From assembly GCF_001411555.2 (NCBI RefSeq), contig NC_049908.1, forward strand, positions 30,139,817 to 30,203,816: a stretch of DNA of 64,000 nt, in the 5' to 3' direction. This document shows, in pieces, positions 36,315 to 47,750 of this stretch (position 1 is its first letter; each line of letters starts with the position of its first letter). Under the pieces are notes generated by a model, which was given only the letters and a program-made list of their open reading frames with translations, did no database searches and was not told the origin of the DNA. Both the position numbers and the translations under genes were made by a program. The DNA is from Juglans regia. Lineage: Eukaryota > Streptophyta > Magnoliopsida > Fagales > Juglandaceae.

Positions 36315-37499
36315 CATACTAGCAGTGGTAAACATGCCTAATTGAAAAAAAAAATAAAGTGTGATTTTAGATATTAAAATAGTCTAATGCATAAGAATAA
36401 AATTATTATTTATTTATGTTCATCATTTATTATAGAATTTAAATTATATTAAAAATTCAAATTAATTAGATAATTTTATTCTCTTAAAAATGTTTAGTAA
36501 AACTTCATTATTTATTTAATGATGAAAATTTTGTATTTTATAAATTAAAATTGATTTTAAGTGTATGATATAATATTTATATTTTAATTATCTATTTTAT
36601 GTTAGTTTAAATCAATATTTAAACTTCTACCGTTAGATTAAATCTGAAGATTCAAGATGAAAGGTTAGGATTTAAAATCTCAAACCCAACATTTTCCTCC
36701 ACTTTTCCTTTCTCCCTCTCTCTCTCCTTCCCCACGCACTTCTTCCCTCTCTCTCACCCAATCTCTTCCCTCAAGCAACCCAACGTCGTCGTATGCCACC
36801 CTACGGTGTAACGGACCATCTCAACAGCTTCCCCTCACGCCGGCTAGCAAATCCCACCGTCGAAGCCCCTTGACAAATCGTCTCTCAGCCGCACATGAGC
36901 AACCCGAAATGGGTCTCGACGCACGGGTTCTCCACCCTTGTAACACCGCGGCTCAGCCCCAGCTCCACCAAGCACCACCATTGAGTTCCTCTCACGCCGT
37001 GGAACACTTTTATGGAACCCACCACTTGTAGCTCCTTCCTAGACCCACGCACGCAACCCCTCTACACGCACAGGTTTCTCCCCGTAGCGCCGCCATTAGC
37101 CACCCCTATGGCACCGCACCACCAACAGCAGCCTCATCCTTCGCGGACGACCCCTCCACTTCCTCCTTTCTTCCTGCCGACGACTTCTGATTTGCGATTT
37201 GTGTGGTGATTTTGTGATTTGTGAGGTGATTTTGTAGTGATTTTACTGTGATTTTGTGGTGATTTTACTGTGAGTTAGTGGTATTTTGCTGTGATTTTGT
37301 TGTAAGGATGTAGAGAGGGACGCAGATGTAGATATGGACGTAAGGGAAGAAGAAAAGCGTAGTGTAAAAAAAATATTATTCATTATTGTTCATGTTACTT
37401 TTCATTTGAGGATAGACACTTTTAAAATATAGGAGATATATAGGATGAAATTCATTTATTTAGGGATATTTTTTCTATATAATAATAACGATAATAATG
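35729..37499. other. PIRL upstream region and intergenic DNA
   Basis: It begins with the PIRL 5' UTR and promoter, including a (GA)n-rich run at 35861-35885 and a (TA)n tract at about 36283-36312. A pyrimidine- and C-rich block (about 36690-37190) is followed by repeated TGTGATTTTG(T/A)-like units (37190-37300). These look like repeat-derived DNA, not a gene. Confidence 0.45.
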
Positions 37500-38727
37500 T
37501 TATATTCGGGGTATCAGTTGGTGCAGCAGAAGCAAATACCGTGAAATAGATAATGACCGATCCGTTATCAGCAAGGTCTAATTAATATACTTCTCCCCCT
37601 GCTATGGAAAGCCACATCAAATGGTGAGTTTTCTGTGAGAAGTGCATACCACCTATATAAGTAGCAACAACAAAATCAAAGAGGAGAATCTTCTACAAAA
37701 GGGGATCAAATGGAGTTATGGAAACAAATATGGAAGTTGCAAACAAAGAGTTCAATAAAAACATTCATTTGGCATGCCATTACTGATGCTTTACCTACAG
37801 AACAGAATTTGCACAAAATAAAGATTACAGCTGACCCATTATACCCTATCTGTCAGAATACAATTGAAACACCTGTTCATATTCTTTGGCCATGCCCATC
37901 TGCACAAGATGTTTGGGGGGTTAGAAAGCAGGAAAGTTCAAAAAGCTGCTTTTATTGATGTAAACTTTGGTTCCATTTTTCTTAACTTGCTTCAGTGAAC
38001 AGACTAAGAGGAGATAAATTTATTTGCATAAACAACAAGGAAAATATGGCAAAGGATAAACAAATTGATTTTTGAAGGCAATTTCCTATCTCCAGAAGCA
38101 ATTACCAACAGATCTAAGCAAGCACAACAGGATTTCAAACAGATAGAAACATAGCAAGAAGGTATGCATAGGAGGATACAACACCAAGCTAGCAGACAAT
38201 GGATTGTACCACCATATACCTGACTCAAACTTAATTGGGATGTTGCTATCAAAAAGGAAGATTACAAAATTGGAATTGGAGTGGTTATTCGAGACAGTGA
38301 AGCAGAAATTTTAGCCACCTTAATGCAACCAATTCATTTATGTTCACAACCAGATATTGTAGAAGCTAGGAGTTACTCATAGCTACAAAATTGTGTAGGA
38401 AACTGAATTTGGAAGAAGTTATTTTTGAAGGGGATTCAACTCAGGTTGTCAAAGCTATGAGACAAAGCGCATCACAAAATGGAATACTAAGTTGTTTGGT
38501 AGAGGACACTAAGACCACATTGCTAGATACAAATTAGACAATACAACATGTGAGAATGGATGCTAACAAGGTGACACATCAACTTACTAAAAAGGTTGTT
38601 TCATTAGCTCAAGAAACTTTTGATTTAAATTATGTAGATACTAGTATCTTGCCTTTTGTAATGGCCGAAAGCCGTAACACTGATCGAAGTGATGAAGTTG
38701 TGTTCTTTTTTTTTAAAAAAAAAAAAG
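37500..38727 (+). mobile_element. 3' fragment of an L1-type LINE (zf-RVT and RNase H)
   Basis: Degenerate plus-strand frames encode LLWKATSNGEFSVRSAYHL, then the reverse-transcriptase zinc-binding region (FIWHAITDALPTEQNLHK, YPICQNTIETPVHILWPCPS), then an RNase H-like domain (GIGVVIRDSEAEI, EEVIFEGDSTQVVKAM, VRMDANKVTHQLTK). This is the usual 3' part of plant L1 ORF2. Stops and frameshifts are frequent. An A-rich tract at about 38714-38727 may be the old poly(A) tail. The 5' part is missing. Confidence 0.8.
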
Positions 38728-39840
38728 ACATATATATGTATATACTTCTCCCTCGTTCTTTGTTCTGTACCCGTTTTCTTTATTTATTTATTATTTTTTT
38801 TTACAGAATATTTACCCCTACCCTGCTCCTAAAATAAAAGCCTGTATCCTTCCCTCTCAAAGTACATCTGTCTATATATATTTTTTAATAAATCCACGAA
38901 TACTTTTAAATAAGAAATTACTTTTTATCAATAAATATTTTAAAAAATAAATTTGTTTCTTAACTAAAAAATTATATAGTTTTCACTTCTCTAGTTTTTT
39001 CAGATTTTTTCGATTTTTTTTAATATCTAATTTTTTATTTATTAAGATTTCAAATTTCTACAGAGAGGTACATTGAATTTCTGAGTAGTTTGGATGCGTG
39101 GTCGTGCCGAGTAGCTTTATCCTTTTACCGAGCCGGGGACTCCGATCCGTGCACTTGTGGCTCAACTGTCAGAAAAATAAAATTAAAAGAAAATTAAGAA
39201 CAGGGAGGGAATTTTGGATTGGAGGAGTAAATGCAGGAGCCAGGTGTCCACGTTCTGATGGGGTACACGTGTTTGTTCACGTCCAATGTCCGGCCAACCG
39301 TTTCCAGCTGGCTTTGTTCCTCACGCTATAACCGTTTCTCTCTCGTGTGCGCCCTACACCATTATTCCATTCATGTGTCTGTGTATGAGACATGAAGAAG
39401 CCCTCACGTGCTGTGTCATCTCTCTCACACACACACCCACCTGTTTTTCTGATGGCTGATGGCAATGGCAATGGCAATGGCAATGGCGATGGGCGATGGA
39501 GACTGCTGCACTCTCCCATGCTAACCCCGTCCGTGTCTTCCCTTTTCTTTTTCTTCTGGTTTCCTTTTGACCCAACGTTCATCTAGAATCATCAGTCTAT
39601 TTCCTTGGATTTTTCGAGTTGAGTCTCATTGTTTATTTAATCCACCAGATCAAAGTCAAATTAAACTGTCTCATTGTATAATATTTGTGAAATGTTATTC
39701 TCAATCTTAAATTTTGCCATTTTAATCATATTTATTGGTGTGCTACAATTTTCTTTCAGGAAAATTCAATAAAAACAGAGCAAATACAGAATCATCAGAG
39801 TCATAATTACACACAAAACATGATTAAACCCAAGAGCTCC
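38728..39840. other. intergenic region with promoter-like motifs
   Basis: No gene is recognised. Around 39255-39290 is a cluster of ACGT-core motifs (TACACGTGTTTG, TTCACGTCC). At about 39460-39486 is a short run of GGCAAT hexamers. The open frames over 39277-39590 are low-complexity and not convincing. Confidence 0.4.
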
Positions 39841-41004
39841 TTATAGCATCTACAACCACCCTACTTAAAAACAAAAGTAGCAAATTGTTGCCATCACTGT
39901 ACAGTGTCTTCCACAACTCTAGCATAATGTGATTTTTTATTTTTATTCTTCTATTTAAATACACGTATTTTCACATCTCAAAGAAAACCCTTATTTTATT
40001 TCAATCAATTTCAGATCACTCTTCCGATCTTTGTCATTTTCCTATAGTTGTACTTGGGTTGGGTTGGGTTGAGTGTGACACTTTTTAGGGATCGACAAAT
40101 GAAAATAAGCATGGAGAAGAAATGTAGAAGACGATTGTGACATTGATTTATTTATAGGAGTAGTAGCTTACATTGAATCTTTCAAGTCAGCCACTGATGT
40201 CCTTTCCCTTAGTTATATAGCAGTTTGAATATCTAATATCGAGCAAATTACTTGCCTCGAGCTTCCAAACCATTTTGTCTCTGTCCAAGACTTCAAATCA
40301 GGTTACTCTCTACATTGGCAACAAAAACAGCTCCATGCACCTCTACTCTAAACAGACCTAAATTATCATATTTTCCCAAATTTTTCTAAAATTTTTCTAA
40401 ATTTTACTCATATTTCTAAAATCTCATATATCTCACTCCCTATTCTTTCTATATTATTTTTTCTACTAATTTATTTATATATTTTTAACTATTTTTTTCT
40501 TTTTGGAAAAGAGTGGAAGAAAAGTTTTTAACTTATTTTTTCACATTTTTGTAATGATTTAATTATTTTTTGTATCCATATTTTCAATATTTTATCTCTA
40601 ACGAATCTTTTAAAACTACTTATCTCTCTAAACGATAATATTTTTAAAAATTAGTACTTTTGTAACAATAATATTTTAGAAAAATCATATTTTCACAAAT
40701 GGTCAAAATTGGATCATCTCGATGGTGACATTTTTTTCAAATTTTAACTATAATAAATATGAGCATGAGAAAAATTGTAGATGATTGGAAGACGAATTTG
40801 TTTTATGAGTTAGAATAAAATATTTGTAAAAAAGAATTTAGAGATAAATAGTAACTCTCTATATTTAGCCAGCCATTATTCAAATCCTAAACCTTCCCCT
40901 AAAATAGGTTATTGGATGGAGATAGATTTTTGTCAAAAAGTTAAATGCTTTTACTAAACTTTAGGGAATTTGATGGTGTATGTATTCAGATGCGGATGCT
41001 CTAA
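39841..41004. mobile_element. candidate non-autonomous DNA transposon, TTANAGCATC ends
   Basis: The left end TTATAGCATCTACAACC and the reverse complement of the right end, TTAGAGCATCCGCATC, are similar, giving imperfect inverted ends about 1.16 kb apart. The interior is AT-rich and non-coding. The call rests on end similarity only. Confidence 0.35.
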
Positions 41005-41218
41005 TGGTCAGCTATTTTCAAATCGATACATCTTATTGTGCTGGATCTTTTATCAACTAATAAAGCCATAAGAACTCCAACTTCGTGAGGTGTATACAAG
41101 GTTGCAATTAATTTCTATGTTATTCTAATTGGCTATCTATGGTAGAAATTATTCTTATATGCCAAGTGTTGATCTAGTATTTGTGATGATGCGACGAACC
41201 ATTGTAACTAGGGCTGTA

Positions 41219-43060
41219 CAAGAAACTGGCAAATCGATCGAGACTGACTCAGGCTGGCTGCAGGAGCTCAGAAACCAGCTGAAACCTTTAGGGAACCGGT
41301 CGGTCAGCGGTGGAAATTTTACAAAATCGGCATTGGCCAGTTCGGTCTCGGTTTGAACCAGGAAAAAATCACTGAATTGGCCAACGTCAGCTACTTTTTT
41401 TTTCTATATATATATATATATATATACCATTCTAAAAAGATGTTGTTTCACTTAAATAAGGAAAACGTCTTCGTTTTGCTTCTATAGTTTAAAAAAAAAA
41501 AAACATATCGTTTCTATCTAGGGTTTAAACAACCCAAGAGGGCTCTCTAGCCTCTTCTTCTCATTCTAATTTCGACCCTCACTTTCTGCCCTCCACTCCA
41601 ATCTCTACTTTCCAGCAGCAGCGTCAACGGCATCGGCAGGCTACAGCGGCAACGGCCCAGCCTCCACTGCTCCATGTCCATTCGGCAAATGGCTCATCCC
41701 ATGCCCAGCCTAGTCCACGGTGTTTTTTTTAGGTATGATTTTCAAGAGTCTGATCTTTTGTTTCAATTTTAGTGATGAGAATTTTATAGCTCCGAATTTC
41801 ATCAATATATAACTTACAACACGTCACTGTCAACAAGTTTATAACTTTATATATAGCTCCAAATGTAATCAATTATTCAATATATAATCTTAGAATTGGA
41901 AATATATAGCTTCGTAGTCCGTACTTCACAAGTTTTATTTAAAATAAAACCAGAGTGATTTTTTCAGAATTTTGATAAATTTGGATAATTAGGTTTTTAA
42001 TTTATAAGACTCAACAAAGGGGATAAAAATCAAATTAATAGAAATTTCAAATTATTAACTTGTGTGGCATTTGCTGATTTAATATTGTGTTGACAGTTTT
42101 GTTATAATATTATTTTGATTCTTAAAATAATTTGTGAGGTTGATGAGCGATCTAAAATATAGATTATAATCTTATATTTGTGATGTTTGCCACAACGTTG
42201 CAAACTAGCTACTGTGTAATTGACAATTGTGTTGATTTTTTTGTTCTTTGTTTGTTTTATATGTTAGATGGATTCTTTGTTACGTCCACTTGATCTTGAT
42301 TCAAACTCTCAAACAATTAATTTGGGAGAGATCCAAACACCAAAACCCCCAGCCCCAAGTGCCCCTAATAGTAGTAATTGTCCACTTCCTATGAAACGGA
42401 AGGGGAATGATCCGTCAATTGTTTGTGACCATTTTACAAAAGTTGAGGGTTGTTTCATAGATGATCCTAAGTCCAAGTGTAATTATTATGGCAAAATATA
42501 CGCTTGCTACTTAAAGAGAAACGAAACTTCAACCATGCAAAACCATCTACCTTCATGTTCCAAAAATCTTCATAAATGTAGGTCTTTAGATAAATACCAA
42601 ACAATATTGGTAGGTGAGGCATCCTCGGAGGGGTTTGGAGAGAGTGATAGTTTGTTAAGGAATCTTATAACCCATAAATATAGTGAATAGGCTGTGAGGT
42701 TAGCGCTTGCGAAGATGATAATTGTCGATGAATTACCATTTAGAATTGTTGAAAGGCAAGGATTTAAGAAAATAGTTTGGTTGTTTGAACCTAGATTTAA
42801 AGTGTCATGTCGAGTGACGGTTGCAAGAGATTGTATGAAACTATTTGCATCTGAAAATGTCAAGCTTAAAAAGTTGTTTAAATATGAGGGAATGATGATT
42901 TCATTAACTACTGATACGTGAACATCGGTACAAAATCTTAATTATATGTACCTAATTGCACATTTCATTGATAGTGATTGAAAATTGTCAAAGAAAATCA
43001 TTAATTTTTATTTAATCTCTAACCATCGAGGGGATACTAAGACTTACATCTCCTCTAGTG
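41219..43060 (+). mobile_element. 5' part of a hAT transposon with BED-finger transposase
   Basis: The sequence starts TAGGGCTGTACAAGAAAC, a hAT-type end closely similar to the ends of the non-autonomous elements here. CGGTCGGTCAGCGG and TTCGGTCTCGG motifs lie in the first 140 bp. A leader follows, then, after a possible intron, the BED-finger reading frame at 42268. Downstream of about 43060 the similarity to hAT coding sequence stops, and I find no matching right end, so the element is truncated. The 8 bp before it (ATTGTAAC, 41211-41218) have no partner that I can see. Confidence 0.65.
42268..43045 (+). pseudogene. zinc-finger BED hAT transposase, N-terminal part, broken
   Basis: The frame starts at the ATG of MDSLLRPLDLDSN and reaches a BED-like finger: CDHFTKVEG, then KCNYYGK with C71 but Y74 where the second zinc cysteine is expected, then H93 and C97. 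Homology to RICESLEEPER/DAYSLEEPER-type proteins continues (ALAKMIIVDELPFRIVE, PRFKVSCRVTVARDCMKLF) past a TAG at 42688-42690. TGA codons at 42919-42921 and 42979-42981 stand where tryptophan is usual. The dimerisation (hATC) region is missing. It cannot make transposase. Confidence 0.8.
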
Positions 43061-46002
43061 GCCAATGATATATGTAACTCTATCAGTTAAAATCGTTTCA
43101 TTGTTAAAAAATTGAAGTCCAAGTCATTTCCTCATGAGAAGTGCCACAACCACAAAGATATTCCACTAACGTAAATCTAAAAATCGATATGACTTCATAT
43201 GATACATTAGGTCCATTTAATAATAAAAATAGTTTTACAATCTAACTTGTCATATCAAATCATGTTAGCTTGTTGATTTACTTTTGTGTGGTCTCTTTAT
43301 GGCTAAAATATTTCTCTTTTCTCATACTTGTTTGAATGTTGTTTAAAATGGATTGGTGAATCGTACCAAAAAACACTAAATAGAAAATCATTGGTGATGT
43401 ATCATTAGAGGTGGTGTGTCTTTCTTTTTTTTTTTTCTTTTGGATTTTTGTTATTTCTATTGTTTATGTTGATGTAATATTGGAACCTCCAAGTCCAGAT
43501 TTTACGGGTTAAGATAAAGATTTTATAAGTTTGGACCACATGCCCAATTTTGTTCAGTCTAGACGAATGATTATTTTATGAGTTAAGCTATACAACTGCC
43601 TTCAGTTCTCCAACACCACACACTGGGCGACGTGGATTTAAATTTTTTTTTATTTTTTTTTAAAGTAAAACGAACGTTTTACTATACTTGTTATCTTCCT
43701 ACGCAAGCCAATTCGAAAATCCTTGTTACCATTAAAAACTTGCAACTTACCACAGCATTCAGGATACTGTGTTTACGTTTTGCCCCCTTTTACTTTCCTC
43801 TTTTGTTAAGCATATGAAAATGGCACTTACACTGGCTTGCCTAGCAGCAGAGACACAGCAAGCAACCAAAGGAATTCCTCCTTACTTGAAGGCACCGGGA
43901 TGAATCTGGAAAAGAACAAAGGCAGCAAATTTTGTTGGGACAACATGGGTGAGCTTTTAGAAATTTATATAGTCAGTTCCTTCTGTATTTGCTAGATGTT
44001 GGGGTAGATGCAAGACACAAGGAAAAAAAATCGTGGAGAAAACAACGAGAGATAGAGAATCATGAGATGGGCTAGTCATCCCATGAAAAATAGGAAACTT
44101 TAATCATCAAGAAAACATCAGATTAAATACCCCATTTCCCTTAAAAAATGAACTACCGGGTGGACAGTATACCATGAAAACTGTTGGTCGAAAGCCAGTC
44201 CTGCAATTGGATTTCTCACTTGCATTGTGGTAAGGAGGGTGTGTCCTCCACACGAGCTTGCAATTAGAAGTGAGGGAGATGGGGAGGAAGGGACTCAACT
44301 GGACAGATGTAGATGCAGAGATCTGATTTGCGTGAGGGAGATGGAGACGGAGGCGATGGGATCTGAAGGTGGGTTACGAACAGAGGGAAGTGAGGGAGAC
44401 GGGGAGGAAGGGACTCAACTGGTGCGATGCGCTGCGTGCAAAGTGCGAACCCCGTCTGAGAGGAAAGTGAGAAACCGTGACGTGGTGATCAAACCGGATT
44501 CGCCACGTCATGGTGTGTGGTGTTGGTAAGGTGAACCGGCTTAAGAATAGATTTTTCCTTATTTTATATTAACCCGTACATATTATTTGAGGATCTAATA
44601 ATGAGCAAATAGATTTGGATATGAAATTATAGATCTAGATTCAAAATGGAGTAGGTTTGGCCCATTAGGCCCATATATAGATGGATAAGAACAAGTATTT
44701 TTAGTCAAAGCCCATTTGATTTTTGGCTTTTAAAGGCTATCCCATATAGGTTGTTTTAGAAGAGTTATTATCCCGATAGAAGTCAGTCTATTAGGACTAT
44801 TTTGAAATAGGATTTGAGGTGTTCTAGATCTGGAGAAATAGAAATCAGCTCCAATTATGATTCCTAAATGGATCCAAGGATTAGAAACATATTTTCCCTA
44901 TAATTTCTAGCCATTATGATTAATAAAACCATTTTTTAAACAAATTATGAGTTAAATTCGTACAATTAGGCTTTCCAGGTCTCATTAAAAGAACTCTATG
45001 GTCTGAAAACTAGACAATCAGAGGCTCATGTGAGTCTAGAAAGATTTTATAGTAATCTCATGCGATGTTATTTGAGAAAACCTCCCTAGACATAGATGAT
45101 TGCTGCAAATAGCAAGGAAAATGTCGGCATTCTTCTCTTGAAGCCTCTTGCTTGACCTTTTTAAAGAACCCTAGGAAAGTTGCTGCAATTTCAAGAGATT
45201 TAAAAAACCACTCTCACCCTATCAAGTCCGACCCCTTTTCAACAACTTCAAGCTGGTGATTGTTGACACCTTTGTTATGGTTAGAAGCAAAGATGTAAGT
45301 AGTATAATCATACCCTTATGTATATGGTAAACAATGTTTTAAGTATTATGTATGCATGACCCTTTATTGAAATCCCCTTTTTACGTATCAAATTACGATG
45401 AAAGTGTATTTTGAATGTTATGTTATTGTGCATTTTACACGCGTCATGGTAAGAAAAAAATACAAATTATGAAAGAATCTTTGAGAATAGCCATAAGAGA
45501 TGTGTGGTACCAATATTGTTATGGGTGGATGTGCAGGTCGCGGCCCTAAGCTTGGTCCCTTGTGGCCACAAATAGTGAAACCGGTGCACAGTCGTACACA
45601 TGGAGGTTAAGGTATGGTTACCATTAAAGAAAGAGAAAGAAAAGTTTAATGAGTTATGCATAGTGCATCGTGTTTACATTAGTATAACTATTAAGTATGC
45701 ACATTTTTTAAGTAAATCTTATGTATATGATGTTGACTTTATGATGTACTACTTATTTAATATTTGACTCATTTTAGTTATTTGTTTGTTTTTATGTTTC
45801 TAAAATGTCGAAGTAAAGAATATAGTGTTAATGAGCAGACGATCACACATAAATCATATTTCAAGAAATTCTCGGACTTGGTTAATAAGCATTTTTACAC
45901 AAAAAACAATTATAAATTTTCTTGCTTTGAGACTATTTTTTATGTTATGTTTTTGGGAATTTATTTTCGATAAATGAGGTATTATTTTTATAATGGATCT
46001 TT
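43061..46002. other. intergenic region
   Basis: No gene is seen. A 36-bp direct repeat lies at 44267-44302 and 44387-44422. Short open frames across 44227-44529 include these repeats and look non-coding. The rest is AT-rich. Confidence 0.5.
44267..44422. repeat. 36-bp direct repeat, 120 bp apart
   Basis: Both units run from GAAGTGAGGGAGA to GGACTCAACTGG with one T/C difference (44267-44302 and 44387-44422). The sequence between them also contains GTGAGGGAGATGGAGACGG, a third partial copy. Confidence 0.85.
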
Positions 46003-46499
46003 TAGGGGTGTAAAGAGTTCGGTCTGGAATGAAAAAATCGACTAGACAGAACCGCACTCCAAACCGATTAGTCTTGATCCCAAAAATTATGGATTGAAAA
46101 AATTCGGTTTGGTCTCAGAATCTATAAATTTAAGACCGAACCGAATCGAACTCCTATATATATATTAAAAATATTTTTACTAATTTAATATATTATTTTA
46201 ATATAATAATTATAAAAGTTAATGATGCAATTTTTATCTAATTTATTATCATTGAGCATATAAAATATTTTTTTAATTAGTTAGTTATATAATACACATT
46301 AATAATTCACTTAATTTTAATTTAGTAATTTAAATAATTTATTAATTTACTTGAAAAAAAGAAAGAAAAAAAAAATAATTGAGTTGGACCGAATAAACCA
46401 GACCGGACCAATAGCAACCGGTCCGGTCTGGGAAAAATGATGGACCGAGAATTTCGATCCATCACCCCACGGATCGGACCGGACCGATTTACAACCCTA
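46003..46499. mobile_element. hAT-like element, 497 bp, same family as 29006-29502
   Basis: It begins TAGGGGTGTAAAGAG and ends GATTTACAACCCTA. The flanks GGATCTTT (45995-46002) and GAATTTTT (46500-46507) agree at 6 of 8 bases. GGTCCGGTCTGG and CGGACCGGACCG lie near the right end; TTCGGTCT and AACCG motifs lie near the left. The core (CTAATTTATTATCATTGA, then ACACATTAATAA) matches the 29006 element. Confidence 0.88.
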
Positions 46500-47750
46500 G
46501 AATTTTTTACCATGCATAGTTATGGAAGTTTCTGACACTAACCTAAGGAAAGAGGATGTTACAAATAATTTTGTTACTTGTTCTCTACACTGTTTGTACT
46601 TGAGAGTTTTGGTGTATGATACCTTGGTGTGTTTTTTAGAACCGAACCCTAATTTAAAGCATCTTTGACCCTTCATCTATCACACTGATCGGTTTGCATG
46701 CATCGTTAGTTGTGATTGAATTCCCTTCAGGGTGATAAGCAGAGTAATAAGATGTTTTGGTTCACCTCCGTGGAGTTTATATGCTTCAATTTGTCGGCCA
46801 ACTTCATGAGCGACTCATTTTAGTACCTAGTACCTATTTTTACTTGAGTTGACTTGGGATAGAATAGCTTATTTACATGGTATTATGTTATTAGATATGA
46901 ATTATGTCATTAACATGTATGGCTAATGGCCCAAAACTTTGAAAATCATTCCTACTTATTCTTAACAAAATGGCCTCTATTTAAAACATAGTAGAAGAAA
47001 ATATCCTCTCTATCACTACTCTGTAATATATCACAATTGTCTTGCTATATTCCCATATTAATCTAACGCAAAATCACATGGTTAAAATCTAAACACAACA
47101 ATTCAAATCAGTTGTTTTATCCTCTCTGTTGAGAAAATTGTATCAAAAAATTTACAAATTGACATGACTTAATATGATCCATCATATTGTAAAACTCTTT
47201 TTCTTGTAAGGTAAATCTAACGGATCACATTAGGCTACATCAATTTGTAAACTTTCCTACATAGATTTCCAAGTAAACCCAGCACTTCTCTTTTCCGTTT
47301 TCTACTGCACAACGTCCAAAACATATGACACTGAATTGCATAACAAAACTGGCAAAAAATGGGTCTTGATGCCTTCCTTCCTAACGGCATGCCCTATTTG
47401 TGAAGAAAAGAATAAATATCCATAGGACATGCCGCTACACAACCAAAGTTCAAGGATGCTCAATCTGATATGGCTAAATAGGCACTAAAGCAAAGTATTC
47501 AGTAAAGTAGAAGATTTAAAAAGCTACAATCAGCTTACTGCAAAAGTAAGCATTACCATTCTCAGATCATCATGCCAATCATCAAGGAAAATAGTGAGCA
47601 CGTGCAGCATAAGGTAGTAATCTATGAATGCATCCACCAGATAAATGCTACGGTATCATCGGTTCAACAAGTTAATTGTCCAACTCTATTCCATATTTAA
47701 ATACTGCTTCTAATTGAGCCCCTATTAATTTCCGGGCCCATTCTAGGTAG
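46500..47750. other. intergenic region and NTR 3' region
   Basis: No reading frame of note. The part adjoining 47751 should be the 3' UTR of the minus-strand thioredoxin reductase gene. Confidence 0.5.

Noticed and set aside
39277..39590. Overlapping open frames on both strands near GGCAAT repeats
   Set aside because: They are low-complexity translations of hexamer repeats (HCHCHCH, GNGNGN) and look non-coding.
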